From NCBI GenBank assembly GCA_000720375.1, contig JOAA01000006.1:1-64000 (forward strand): a DNA stretch of 64,000 nt, given 5' to 3'. Position numbers and translations under genes: made by a program. A model generated the notes under the pieces. It was not told the DNA's origin. It worked only from the letters and a program-made list of their open reading frames with translations, and ran no database searches. Shown here piece after piece: positions 50,057 to 59,186 of this stretch (position 1 is its first letter; each line of letters opens with the position of its first letter). The DNA is from Rhodococcus rhodnii (GTDB taxonomy: Bacteria > Actinomycetota > Actinomycetes > Mycobacteriales > Pseudonocardiaceae).

Positions 50057-50701
50057 TCACTGACACGTGTTCACCACAGTCAGCCGCGTGACCTGCGCGA
50101 GCGGGATGGCGATCAGCTGATTTCCCGTTGTCGCCAGCCGGATCTGACCGTCATCGCCCGAACGTAAAGCTCCGCAGGCATTGTTGTTGGCGGAAGTGAC
50201 TTGCACATAGGTTGCAGGCGACGCGGTCGGCGCCCACCAGTTGACACCAACCCCACTCAGCAACAACAGCAACGCGACGAACACGAATCGGCGGCCGGTG
50301 TTGAGCTTGCCGATGGCCTCTGCGGCGATTGCCACGTGGTAAGTCTCGATCGAACCGTAGCGGCTGCGGAGCTCCTGCAGCGTGCTGAGCCGATAACGCG
50401 TACCGGCCTGCGCGGCCAGCACCCGCCACAGCCCGATCACCGCGCATACGAGACCGCCGCCGATGAGCAGGGTGACCGCGAGTCGCCACGAGGTCGGCAA
50501 TCCTGCCGTCGTGTCGCGGCCTTTGATGATCACGCCTGTGGTGACCAACGCGAGAAACGCCGAAAGGCCGTTGCGCCAGGCTTCCGCGCTCGCGCGAACG
50601 TCCAGCAAGGACTGACGAGCGGTCGCGGCGAACGCGTCACGCTGGGCCAGGCTGCCCTCGCTGGGTGCGCTGCTTGGTTTGCGTGGCCGGTAAACCGGCA
50701 T
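50057..50701 (-). CDS. Two-helix membrane protein of unknown function
   Basis: 214 residues. A Pro/Ser-rich N-terminus and a helix (LAQRDAFAATARQSLLDVRA) are followed by two transmembrane segments (LSAFLALVTTGVIIKG and LAVTLLIGGGLVCAVIGLWRV), a coiled region (LSTLQELRSRYGSIETYHVAIAAEA is helical) and a third segment (RFVFVALLLLLSGVGVNW) with a small extracellular tail containing two Cys. Its ATG shares one base with the stop of the upstream CxxC protein (TGATG), so the two are coupled. No family recognised. Confidence 0.7.
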   Translation of the reverse strand: MPVYRPRKPSSAPSEGSLAQRDAFAATARQSLLDVRASAEAWRNGLSAFLALVTTGVIIKGRDTTAGLPTSWRLAVTLLIGGGLVCAVIGLWRVLAAQAGTRYRLSTLQELRSRYGSIETYHVAIAAEAIGKLNTGRRFVFVALLLLLSGVGVNWWAPTASPATYVQVTSANNNACGALRSGDDGQIRLATTGNQLIAIPLAQVTRLTVVNTCQ

Positions 50702-51063
50702 CAGGCCCCCTGCTCGAATTCGATCCGGAAGCTCACACCGCATCCAGTGGTGTCGTCCGGTGCGCCGGGATGGACGATGCCGCAACCACAGCTGACGTCC
50801 ACCGTCTCGACCGCGATGGTGTCGGACGCCGCGGAATCCGGGCCACGGCTGCCGATCAGGCCGGTGACCGTCGACAGTGGTTGCCAGTCGTCGACGTCGT
50901 GTCCGCACCGAGGGCATTTGCCCCAAACATGAGAAGCTTCCACACCTGGGCTTGGTTGTTGGATCTCGGCACGCAGATGTCCGGCTTCCAGCAATTCGAA
51001 GGCACGTTCGGTCCACACGAACGCCGTGGTCTTCTCATACTGCCGCGCGGAGTCCTCGTTCAC
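50701..51063 (-). CDS. Small zinc-ribbon-like protein
   Basis: 120 residues from GTG 51063, which has GGAGGG 6 nt upstream. Cys50 and Cys53 (CPRCG) and Cys92, Cys94 and Cys108 (SCGCG, GCGVSF) suggest a zinc-binding or carbohydrate-binding-like small fold. The N-terminal helix contains FVWTERAFELLEAGHLRAEI. It is coupled to the membrane protein downstream, divergent from another CxxC protein across an 85-bp gap with a palindrome, and near the CHAT protease gene. No family recognised. Confidence 0.7.
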   Translation of the reverse strand: MNEDSARQYEKTTAFVWTERAFELLEAGHLRAEIQQPSPGVEASHVWGKCPRCGHDVDDWQPLSTVTGLIGSRGPDSAASDTIAVETVDVSCGCGIVHPGAPDDTTGCGVSFRIEFEQGA

Positions 51064-51073
51064 GTGATCCCTC

Positions 51074-51096
51074 CTGATGCCCAGTAGTAGCATCAG
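51074..51096. promoter_or_regulatory. Palindrome between two divergent CxxC-protein genes
   Basis: CTGATGC (51074-51080) and GCATCAG (51090-51096) are perfect 7-bp inverted repeats 9 bp apart, covering the ribosome-site side of the leftward gene. Possible operator controlling both directions. Confidence 0.4.
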
Positions 51097-51148
51097 TATG
51101 GCTGACGGGCACTCGCGTGATTTCTCAAGCCGGACTGGGAGAATGTGC

Positions 51149-51517
51149 ATGGCCTGGTTCAACCGCCGCAAGAAGCGGACCTCCGCCGAAGAAATGCGGG
51201 AGGTGATCGACGACGTCGTGCGCGACCTCGCCGAGGACGACCGGGTCCAGTCGAAAGGTCCCCGGTTTTGGCTTGACCACGGCTTTGTGAACGGCGACCG
51301 GGTCGAGTGCGCGGTGTGCGACAAGCCCCTCGTGGTCAGGCTTGTCAAATACTCCAGGGTCATTCTGGCGACCACGGACACACAGACGGGCAGTCCGTTG
51401 ATCTGCGGGGATTGTGGCCGGTTGCTGTGCTTGGATTGCGCTCTGCGCCTGCACCCGCACCGGCCCTCCTGTGACCGCTGCCGGCGTGTCGGCGGGGTGA
51501 CCAGCCTGATGAAGTGA
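51149..51517 (+). CDS. Cysteine-rich (double zinc-finger) protein
   Basis: 122 residues from ATG 51149, with GGGAGA 6 nt upstream; in-frame ATGs at 51077 and 51098 lack ribosome sites. Four CxxC pairs (54/57, 86/89, 94/97, 108/111) with CGDCGRLLCLDCALRLHPH in the middle suggest two zinc sites of a RING/treble-clef type. The N-terminal helix is basic (MAWFNRRKKRTSAEEMREVI). It converges on the CHAT protease gene with 3 bp between stops. Function unknown; a regulatory or adaptor role for the CHAT protein is speculation. Confidence 0.7.
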   Translation: MAWFNRRKKRTSAEEMREVIDDVVRDLAEDDRVQSKGPRFWLDHGFVNGDRVECAVCDKPLVVRLVKYSRVILATTDTQTGSPLICGDCGRLLCLDCALRLHPHRPSCDRCRRVGGVTSLMK

Positions 51518-51520
51518 CCG

Positions 51521-54500
51521 TCAGGGGCCGGTGTGCAGGTACGGCGCCCACGCCAGCGGGTCGGTGGGATGCTGCGCCCGCAGGCTCGCGACCGCTTGAT
51601 GGAGGGCGTAGGCGACATCAGGTGTGCTGCTGAGAGCGTCATAGACAGTGTCGGCGATGTGCGGCGCCAAGGAGTCGTAGATCGACCAGATCGTGGCGAT
51701 CACGTTGCGGTAGCCCAGGAGCTGCATGGACGCCGCCAGGTGAACGGCTTCGTCAACCGTCCTCAGGTCACCGGTCGCGGTCTCACAGGCGGACAGGAAC
51801 GCCAACTCCCGCGGTCCGGCCTCGTTCTGAATCAGGTCCGCGATCCGGAGCGGCCCGTCGGTGAGCCAGAACGCGCTTGCCATGGGATCACGGAAATGCT
51901 GACTGCCGTGGCAGGACAGATGCACCCACGCGTGCCGGGAAAGCTCGGCCAGGACACGGGCGATGGTCGGCTCGTTGTCGCCTGCCTGCAGACGAGTGGC
52001 GATCGGATAGCGGGCATGGATCCGGTCCAACTCGGCGGGCACGGCAGGCAAGGCGCTGGCGCCAGGAGTAGTAGGCATGCCGACGGCCAACAGAGCCGGT
52101 TTTTCGGTGGACGCAGACGTCGCCCGAGCCCGCAGCAAAGCGGTAAGCGTTGAGGTGTAAGAGGAAATCACCCGATCGGGCACCGCGTCCGTGCTGACTT
52201 CGTCCGCCTTGTGCCGGGGGTAGTGCCCGGCGGCATGCAGCGGCAACAGAGCCAGGCGACCGGTGGGACACCACCACATCCTCGGCCACGCCTCGCCGGG
52301 CGCCGGTGAGCCGGTGTACCCCAGCCTGGTCAACACCGGTTCGGCGATCTTGTCCCACAGCCAGGCCAGAATGTCCAGGACCGTGTGCCGGTCGCGTTCA
52401 CGCTCGAGGAACGGCCGGTTCGAGCCCGTGGCGCGGGTCAGAATGCCCACGAGGGCGTTGGCTTGCGTCACCACCTTCTGGTGGGTCAGGTCGGGCAGGT
52501 CGACCACCTGCACACCGGTACCCGAGACCAGCAGCGCGTGACAGCCGTAACGGCTGGTGTTCACGATGGCCACCGGACCGGCGCCGGCGGCGGCGCGTAG
52601 CTGGGTGAACGAGGTGGCTTCGAGGAAGTGCTCGAAGCCGTCCACCGCACGGATCCGGCCGACGAGCTCGTCGAACTCCCGAGCGAGGCGCATGCGCTCC
52701 TCGGCCACGCGGTTCTGCTCGGCGCGCAGCGTTGCGATCGAGTCCGGCAACGGGGCGTCCAGCAGGGTGCGGATCTGGTTCAGCCGGGTGGCCAGTGCCG
52801 GTTCACGCTCGTCAAGCTCGGTGAGATCGGTGCGGAGGTTGAGCAGCTGGCCCCATAGCACCGACCGGCCTGCTTCCAGCAGTTCGACCGCCAGCTCGGC
52901 ACGACCGGCGCGGATCGCACAGGCTGCGGCGTCCGCGGCCAGCCCACTGCACTTGACGACGCGTTCCTCGCGCGTGGCTCTTGGCAGGCCGTGCCAGACG
53001 AACCGCTGGAGCAGCCGCACCGCGGCGGTGAACCCGTCCACAGCGGACTCTGTCTGGCCGGCTTGTATCGCGGCCCGTCCCCACAACCGAGCCGCGCCCA
53101 TCCGGACCTCCGGCGGTCCCGACTCGACGTGCACCGAATCGATGAACGCGGCGATCGCGTCATCGAGATCGCTCGGCTGCCCCGCGTGCTCGAACCGGGT
53201 CCACAGCACGGTGCCGAGAACCGACAGTTGTTCGGCACGGTCAGGACGTCCGGGTGGAGTTTTCGCGACCACATCACGGGCAGCGGTAACCGCGTCGTCC
53301 AGAAATGGCGCTTCACGGGTGCGTTCGAACTTCGAGAGCAGGATCATGGCGAGGTTCGACAGCGCATCCGCGAAGCCCGGATCGTCTGGTGGGATTCCGG
53401 CTACCGCCTGCCGACCGGTGGCCAACGCATATTCGAGATCATCTGGCTGACCGGTGTCCTGATAACGGATACGCAGTGCGTAACTGAGCCCGTGCGAGTA
53501 GACAGAATGCAGCGGGTGATCGACTGGTGTTCCGGCTACTGCGTCACGACGAATGGCAATTGCCTCGTCCAGGTCTTCTGCGTGATTGGCCAGCTGGAAC
53601 CGTTCCACCAGCACCGAACTGAAATTGTGCGCGATGGCTTGGTGGTCGGGACGATCCGGCGGAGTCGCGGTGAGCGCCTCGCGAAGAACAATGACGGCCT
53701 CGTCCAGATCAGCGAAGTGACCTGCGTACAGGAACCGGGTATGAAACGCAGACCCCAGACAGGACAGGTGTGCCGCGTAACTGGTGTGCTCGGGTGACGT
53801 CCCGGCCACTGCCTCCCGGCCGACGGCGATGGCCTCATCCAGGTCCGCCTGGTCACCGGAGTGGTCGAACCGGTCGTGCAACGCGATACCGAGGATGTTC
53901 AAGTGTCTCGGACGGTCCGCGTGTGTCGACGCGGTGGCGTTCAGCGCTTCGCGAGCAGCGTCAACGGCTTCGGTCAGACCGTCAGGCTGACCGGTCCGCC
54001 GGAACCGGGTCAGCAGCGCTGAGGCGAACCCTGCCAGATGTAACGCATAGTCGGAATGGCCGCGCGGTGTGGCGGCAACCGCTTGACGGTGTGCCGCAAT
54101 CCCGTCATCAAGGTCTTGGACATCGTCCGTCCGCCCGAACCGGGTCAGCAACGTGTCTCCGAACAGCGAGAAGTACCTGGCACGACTCGATTCGGTCGAC
54201 GTGCCCCCGGTTTCAGCGGCGACGCGGGCCGCGGCGACGGCGTCTTCGATGTCGGTCAACCGGCCGAGGCGCTGGAACCGGGCCAGCAGCGCACGGCCGA
54301 GATTGTGGTGCAGCCTCGGGTAGTTCGGATCCTGAGGTGTCACGACGGCAACGACGTCCCGTACCGCCGCGATCGCCTCCTCAAGGTCGGCGAGGTCGCC
54401 GAGGGCGATGAACCGTTCCTGCAAAGCCAAAGCGAGGATGGGCGGGCCGATGACCGAGACAGGATGATCGGTGCCTGCGGCGGCCACCGCCGCGCGGCCC

Positions 54501-55627
54501 GCGACAATCGCCGCGTCCAAATCGTCGCGCTGGCCGGCGTGCTCGAAGCGAACCCGCAGTACCGCCGAGAGGTTGGCCAGGTATTGCGGATACGCGACGT
54601 GATCAGCCGCAGCGCCGTCCACCACGCCGCGAGCGGCGGCCACGGCGTCGTCCAGGTCATTCGGCCGACCGGTGAGCTCGAACCGGTCGCGCAGCAGAAG
54701 GCCGACGGCGGACAGCAGCCCATGGCGATCAGGGTCCGTCGACGGCGTGGCGGCCAGCGCGTCCCGCAGCGTGGAGATGGCCGCGTCGAGGTCGGTGCGC
54801 GAACCCTTGGCCTCGAACCGGATCATCAGCATTCGGCCGACCGCGACCAGCAGATCCGGGGTAGACGCCGTGTCGGCAGCCTCTGAGTAGGCGGCGATCG
54901 CCGCGTCCACATCAGCGGGGTCACCGGACTGCTTGAACCTTTCCTCGAGCGCGTTACCGAGGTTGAACAGCCGTCCGGGACGGTGTGGGTGCCCTGGCGG
55001 CACGGCGTCCACGCCCTCACGCGCCGCCGTGACAGCCTGGTCAACGACGGTCAACAGCGTGGCCGGGTCGGTAGGATCGCCCGACTCCTGCTCCGCGTTG
55101 ATGTGCGCGCCCATGGTCACCGCGACTCGCCCGTCCGGCTGAGTGCTTACGGTGATCCCGGATGAGTCCACGCTGTTGCGTGCCTGGCAATGCGGGCAAC
55201 GGACAAGTGTGTAGTCCTGGTACCGCAACCCGTCATACCAGAGCCGGCCACATCCGCCGCACTGGACACGTGCGACGAAGTTGTCGACGATTCCGCGTGC
55301 CGCTGTCATCGCGCCGAAAACGTTCTTCACCGAATGGATCTGTCCGACCTGCTCCGCCGCGCCCGTGTCAAACTGCCACGACCGCAGATTCTCCAGGTAC
55401 AGGCCATGGATGTCGGTTCCCCAGTTCCCGTCCGGGGTTTCCACCACGATGTAGTACAGGTCCCTGTCGACCTGTTTGGTCAACAGGAACTCCTTCGCCA
55501 CCTCCGCGTCCGCCGCACGGTAGGTCTCGTAGACACAACCGTTGGGCTGGACTTCCTCGAAGACGAATCTCGGCTGGCCGGCGTCATGCTCCGCGCTGGG
55601 TTCCCGCTTCCGCTTGAACAGGCCCAT
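51521..55627 (-). CDS. Zinc-ribbon / 15-repeat TPR-like / CHAT caspase-like protease
   Basis: 1368 residues. Residues 1-160 are a unique N-terminal domain with a zinc ribbon, Cys123/126/144/147. Residues ~190-870 hold about 15 tandem 45-residue helical repeats with the consensus DLDEAIAxxREAVAxTPxxH ... LLxRFxxTG. The C-terminal CHAT peptidase has His1240 (VHLSCHG) and Cys1281 (AFLSACETATG), the catalytic dyad. CHAT proteases are effectors in bacterial cell-death and defence systems. The gene begins 9 bp after the DUF6519 gene on the same strand, which links it to the contractile-injection-type operon. No close substrate protein (for example a gasdermin) is visible. Confidence 0.9.
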   Translation of the reverse strand: MGLFKRKREPSAEHDAGQPRFVFEEVQPNGCVYETYRAADAEVAKEFLLTKQVDRDLYYIVVETPDGNWGTDIHGLYLENLRSWQFDTGAAEQVGQIHSVKNVFGAMTAARGIVDNFVARVQCGGCGRLWYDGLRYQDYTLVRCPHCQARNSVDSSGITVSTQPDGRVAVTMGAHINAEQESGDPTDPATLLTVVDQAVTAAREGVDAVPPGHPHRPGRLFNLGNALEERFKQSGDPADVDAAIAAYSEAADTASTPDLLVAVGRMLMIRFEAKGSRTDLDAAISTLRDALAATPSTDPDRHGLLSAVGLLLRDRFELTGRPNDLDDAVAAARGVVDGAAADHVAYPQYLANLSAVLRVRFEHAGQRDDLDAAIVAGRAAVAAAGTDHPVSVIGPPILALALQERFIALGDLADLEEAIAAVRDVVAVVTPQDPNYPRLHHNLGRALLARFQRLGRLTDIEDAVAAARVAAETGGTSTESSRARYFSLFGDTLLTRFGRTDDVQDLDDGIAAHRQAVAATPRGHSDYALHLAGFASALLTRFRRTGQPDGLTEAVDAAREALNATASTHADRPRHLNILGIALHDRFDHSGDQADLDEAIAVGREAVAGTSPEHTSYAAHLSCLGSAFHTRFLYAGHFADLDEAVIVLREALTATPPDRPDHQAIAHNFSSVLVERFQLANHAEDLDEAIAIRRDAVAGTPVDHPLHSVYSHGLSYALRIRYQDTGQPDDLEYALATGRQAVAGIPPDDPGFADALSNLAMILLSKFERTREAPFLDDAVTAARDVVAKTPPGRPDRAEQLSVLGTVLWTRFEHAGQPSDLDDAIAAFIDSVHVESGPPEVRMGAARLWGRAAIQAGQTESAVDGFTAAVRLLQRFVWHGLPRATREERVVKCSGLAADAAACAIRAGRAELAVELLEAGRSVLWGQLLNLRTDLTELDEREPALATRLNQIRTLLDAPLPDSIATLRAEQNRVAEERMRLAREFDELVGRIRAVDGFEHFLEATSFTQLRAAAGAGPVAIVNTSRYGCHALLVSGTGVQVVDLPDLTHQKVVTQANALVGILTRATGSNRPFLERERDRHTVLDILAWLWDKIAEPVLTRLGYTGSPAPGEAWPRMWWCPTGRLALLPLHAAGHYPRHKADEVSTDAVPDRVISSYTSTLTALLRARATSASTEKPALLAVGMPTTPGASALPAVPAELDRIHARYPIATRLQAGDNEPTIARVLAELSRHAWVHLSCHGSQHFRDPMASAFWLTDGPLRIADLIQNEAGPRELAFLSACETATGDLRTVDEAVHLAASMQLLGYRNVIATIWSIYDSLAPHIADTVYDALSSTPDVAYALHQAVASLRAQHPTDPLAWAPYLHTGP

Positions 55628-55636
55628 TCGGCGAGC

Positions 55637-56989
55637 TTACCCGGTGACCGGTTTCGCCAACGGCTGGAACGTTTTGCGCAGTGGTTGCACGTCGTTCGCG
55701 CCGCGGATCCAAGCCAGTGGCGCGTAATGGCGTTGGATTCCGTGTGGTGCCGCCAACAGGGGCCTGCCGTCCTTGTCCTGCGGCCAGTCGACGTCAGCGG
55801 TCCGTGTCCTCGCCGGAATCAGCCAGTAGTCCCCGGTCCGGTAGGTTCCGCCTGGCTTGAACCACACCTGCACGCCGTCTTCCAGGTCCAGCCATGCGCC
55901 TTCGGTGAGCTTGACCGTTCCCCCGGCTGCCTTTGACTCGCGCTGGTCCCAGCGGCGCAGCAACGGATGCCATGCGGCGCGGCGGCCGACTCCCGCTTGA
56001 GGTTCCTCCGACAGCCGGACGCGGCGGCCGGCGAGGTCGATCTCCTCAACCCTTGGCAGCGGATCGGATTCGCCTCTCGCGATGTACGCGTCGTCCACGA
56101 CCTCGACCCGGTCTCCGGCGTGCAGGGCGAGTTTGTCGTCCCGGCCAAGCGAACTCAGGGTCACCCAGGTGTCGTCGAGGGAGACGATCGGGAACGTCAC
56201 CGATCCGTTGTCCCGTGACCACTTGAATGTAGCGCTGTCCGCAGTGCCGCCCTCGTGGACTTCCACGCGGTACAACTGGTTTTCGGGGCCACGGTAGGCA
56301 GCGTCCGGGGAGAGGATGCACGGGTCGTCCTCGATCTTGTCCGGCTGTTCCGTGCGCGCTGCCAGGAAGCTACGGACGGCCGTCCGTTCGGCGACCCACT
56401 CGTCGAAGGCTCGCACCGGGTCTTCCGCTCCTTCGAGCTTGAGCGGCAACACCTGCCACATGACCTTCGCACGAGCGGCGGTGTCCGGCGCCAACGCGCC
56501 GAGCGCGGGTTCCGCGATGCTCGGGTCCTCGACCGTGGTGACAAGATCTTCCCACGCCACAAGGTAAACAAGGAACGGGAACTCGGCGGGCAGTTCGTCG
56601 GCCTCGCGCTCCTGGTCGAGGTAGGCGGACGGTTGATCCCAGTACGTCCACGAGTCCGACACCGGGGACGGTTCGGGCCCGCCGACCGGTTGCCCGACCA
56701 CAGGCCGCGTCGAGTCGACCAGCAGACCGTCCACATAGTACCGTCCAGTTCGGATGTTCAAGCTGGCCGGATTCTTGCGTGGAGTTCTCGGAACGTAGCT
56801 GATCTCGAACCCCGCGCCCGGTCCCCCGTGCGGACCGATCAGGTCCGCGGCCGTCCGGCGGGCCAGCGCGAGCTGGATCGCCGCCTGTTCGTTGGCGTCC
56901 GCGTCCAGCTGCACCCGGCCCTGCTGCAGCAGGACTGCGGAGTACTGCCGGTCGGCCCGGAACGTCTGCCTGGTGAAGTCGCCCTTCAT
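55637..56989 (-). CDS. DUF6519 protein of contractile-injection-type clusters
   Basis: 450 residues starting MKGDFTRQTFRADRQYSAVL, LQQGRVQLDADANEQ, the signature of DUF6519 proteins that accompany actinobacterial phage-tail-like/eCIS genes. The middle is beta-rich (YRVEVHEGGTADSATFKWSR, NGSVTFPIVS) and the C-terminus has DYWLIPARTRT and HYAPLAW. It is probably a structural tail or spike component. GGAGG precedes ATG 56989 by 6 nt; the upstream gene ends 16 bp before. The next gene, the CHAT protease, follows after 9 bp. Confidence 0.85.
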   Translation of the reverse strand: MKGDFTRQTFRADRQYSAVLLQQGRVQLDADANEQAAIQLALARRTAADLIGPHGGPGAGFEISYVPRTPRKNPASLNIRTGRYYVDGLLVDSTRPVVGQPVGGPEPSPVSDSWTYWDQPSAYLDQEREADELPAEFPFLVYLVAWEDLVTTVEDPSIAEPALGALAPDTAARAKVMWQVLPLKLEGAEDPVRAFDEWVAERTAVRSFLAARTEQPDKIEDDPCILSPDAAYRGPENQLYRVEVHEGGTADSATFKWSRDNGSVTFPIVSLDDTWVTLSSLGRDDKLALHAGDRVEVVDDAYIARGESDPLPRVEEIDLAGRRVRLSEEPQAGVGRRAAWHPLLRRWDQRESKAAGGTVKLTEGAWLDLEDGVQVWFKPGGTYRTGDYWLIPARTRTADVDWPQDKDGRPLLAAPHGIQRHYAPLAWIRGANDVQPLRKTFQPLAKPVTG

Positions 56990-57005
56990 GGTTCCCCTCC
57001 TGAAA

Positions 57006-59186
57006 TCAAGTGGCGTAGACGAGCCCGGCATCGAATCCGGCCGGTACGAACTCGGCCAGCCTGGCGCGCAGGTTGTCCGCCCGCTGCGGCTGGAACAAGT
57101 CGTGCAGGGCCCCGAGTTCCGAGCCGTCCTCGGCGCCCCTGGTGATTTCCGCGGCCGCGGCGAGCTGGATGTAGCCCGGTGTGCCGTAGCGTCTGCTGGT
57201 GAACTGCGGCCGGACCCGTTGCGCCTCGACGTCACGCAGCGCGGGCAGGTCCGCGGGGTCGATCTCGCCGCGTTCCGCGGCTTCCCGCAGCTTGGCCCAG
57301 GTCTGGTCGGGCTCGCAGTGGTATCGCCGGGGTGTCCGGGATCCTGGTGGCACGTAACAGAACCGCATGCATCCGATGCCTCGGCGAGCGGTGTTGACGC
57401 GTCCGTCGAAGATGCTGTTCTCCGCGATCCGGATCGCGTGCGTGTGCACTTCACCGATCACCGTGCTGCGGTAGATGTGCAGGGTCGCCGACGCGTGCCG
57501 GCAGTCCGGTGCGGACAGTGCTTCCAGCTCGGTGCCTGTCGCGTCGAGGACGCTGTCGGCGATGTGGATCGGCAACGGATCGGCCCGCACCTCGTCGGTG
57601 ATCACCAGGATGCTGCCGAGGATGCTGCGGCGGATCTCGATGCACGCGGTCGTGTTCTCCAGGACCAGGCTGGGTTCCTCGGGATGGGCCGGTTGGCACT
57701 GCGGTTCCAGCGACCAGCCGGGCACCAGGGTGCTGTGCCGGATCACGACCGCGCCGACCGGACCGGTCACGGTCACCCCGCGACCGGTGATCAGCAGTCC
57801 GTCCAGCACGACCCGGGGCGGCGGCCGGTTGTCGTCGTCCTCGCAGGGATTCGCCTTGATCTGCAAGGAGTCCGGGCGGTTGCTGTACCAGTCGAGCAGC
57901 CTCAGCACCGGCCGGGCACCCGGGGCGGCCCGCAGTTCGAACCGGTCGCCTGGGTCAAGCACGAACTCCAACTGCTCCTGATAGGCGCCGCTGTGGGTGA
58001 TCTCGACGACCGCTTCGGGTTGACCGCCGTGCTCGTTGTCGGCTTTCCATCGCTCGTAGGCGTCGGTGATGCGTTCGAACTCCTCATCCGGGCCCACCCG
58101 GTAGACCTTCGCCGCGGGCGGCGTCACAACGGACGTCCGGTACTCGCCACCGCCGATGTCGTCGCTGAACGCGTAGTGGTAACTCACCCACACTCCGCGT
58201 TGTGGGGCGCCACGGGAACTGAACGCGATCCGGCCGAGCACCGGATCGACCAGCACCTGTCCCCGCTTCGGCCGGTACGCCCACCGGGACAGGTCGGCCA
58301 CGACGATGTCCGCGAGTGGCACCGGGTCCGGCTGGTCGTCCCGCCAGATGGTGAAACTCTTGCCGGGGCCGTAGAAATCCGCGAGCCGGTCACGCAGGGC
58401 ACGGCGCCGGATGAACGCGGGCACGTTCTCCTCCACCGCGATGTGCGCCGGTGTCGGTTCGGGCACCGGCTTGGCCACCAGCGGCACGTCGTTGCCGAGA
58501 ATCGAGAACGTGTACAGGCTTCGGGCCCGGTCGATGCAGTACGCCGGCGCATGCGTGATCGAGTACGGCTTCAGCCGCCAGACGAACAGGCCGACCTCGG
58601 GCGGCGCGTACCGCCCTTGCCTGCGTTCCGCGGTGATCCGTGGCGCTTCGACGGTATGTGCCAGCTCGTCGAACGGGGACGGCAGCAGGTCAAGGCGTGC
58701 CCCGTCGCGCAGGTCGACGAGCTTGCCGCCCGCGTTCGCGCCCAGCCGTACGGGACGGTTCCCGGAAAGCAGCGGCGCGAACTCCACCGCCCGGGCGGGC
58801 CACTCCGCCACGGACATGGCGAGGTCTTCCAGCAGAGGCAGCGTTCCCTTGCGCCGCCGGTTGGCCACTGTGTCCGCGACGTCCCGGCGAGGCGCCAGCC
58901 GGGCCGCGAGTTCCCGTGCCGCATCACCCGCCGCCAGCGCCTCGGTGTACCCGGCCAGCAACCGGTAGCCGACCAGGTCCCCGAGGTACGGCACGACCCA
59001 GTCCTGGCAGGTCTCGACGAACCAGTTCTCGTACAGCTGGTCCACATCGGACTGGACCAGGTTGACCTGTTCGGCGATCACCGCGAGCAGTGCCCGCAGC
59101 GGCCCGCCCATTTCCGCGTCCCGCCTGCGGTGGTACACCGGCAGCAGCTCGTACAGCCGGTCCGCGTCCATCCTGGACCCAGTCAT
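57006..59186 (-). CDS. Phage-tail-protein-I-like baseplate/spike protein
   Basis: 726 residues. The N-terminal ~150 residues (DADRLYELLPVYHRRRDAEM, LYENWFVETCQDWVVPYLGD) match the tail-protein P2-I-like wedge component of contractile systems. The C-terminal half contains short repeating strands (VVLDGLLITGRGVTVTGPV, AVVIRHSTLVPG, IRIAENSIFDG) typical of a right-handed parallel beta-helix, as in tail spikes. The fusion suggests a wedge protein carrying its own adhesin or enzyme-like spike. AGGAGA precedes ATG 59186; the start shares one base with the upstream stop (TGATG). Confidence 0.87.
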   Translation of the reverse strand: MTGSRMDADRLYELLPVYHRRRDAEMGGPLRALLAVIAEQVNLVQSDVDQLYENWFVETCQDWVVPYLGDLVGYRLLAGYTEALAAGDAARELAARLAPRRDVADTVANRRRKGTLPLLEDLAMSVAEWPARAVEFAPLLSGNRPVRLGANAGGKLVDLRDGARLDLLPSPFDELAHTVEAPRITAERRQGRYAPPEVGLFVWRLKPYSITHAPAYCIDRARSLYTFSILGNDVPLVAKPVPEPTPAHIAVEENVPAFIRRRALRDRLADFYGPGKSFTIWRDDQPDPVPLADIVVADLSRWAYRPKRGQVLVDPVLGRIAFSSRGAPQRGVWVSYHYAFSDDIGGGEYRTSVVTPPAAKVYRVGPDEEFERITDAYERWKADNEHGGQPEAVVEITHSGAYQEQLEFVLDPGDRFELRAAPGARPVLRLLDWYSNRPDSLQIKANPCEDDDNRPPPRVVLDGLLITGRGVTVTGPVGAVVIRHSTLVPGWSLEPQCQPAHPEEPSLVLENTTACIEIRRSILGSILVITDEVRADPLPIHIADSVLDATGTELEALSAPDCRHASATLHIYRSTVIGEVHTHAIRIAENSIFDGRVNTARRGIGCMRFCYVPPGSRTPRRYHCEPDQTWAKLREAAERGEIDPADLPALRDVEAQRVRPQFTSRRYGTPGYIQLAAAAEITRGAEDGSELGALHDLFQPQRADNLRARLAEFVPAGFDAGLVYAT

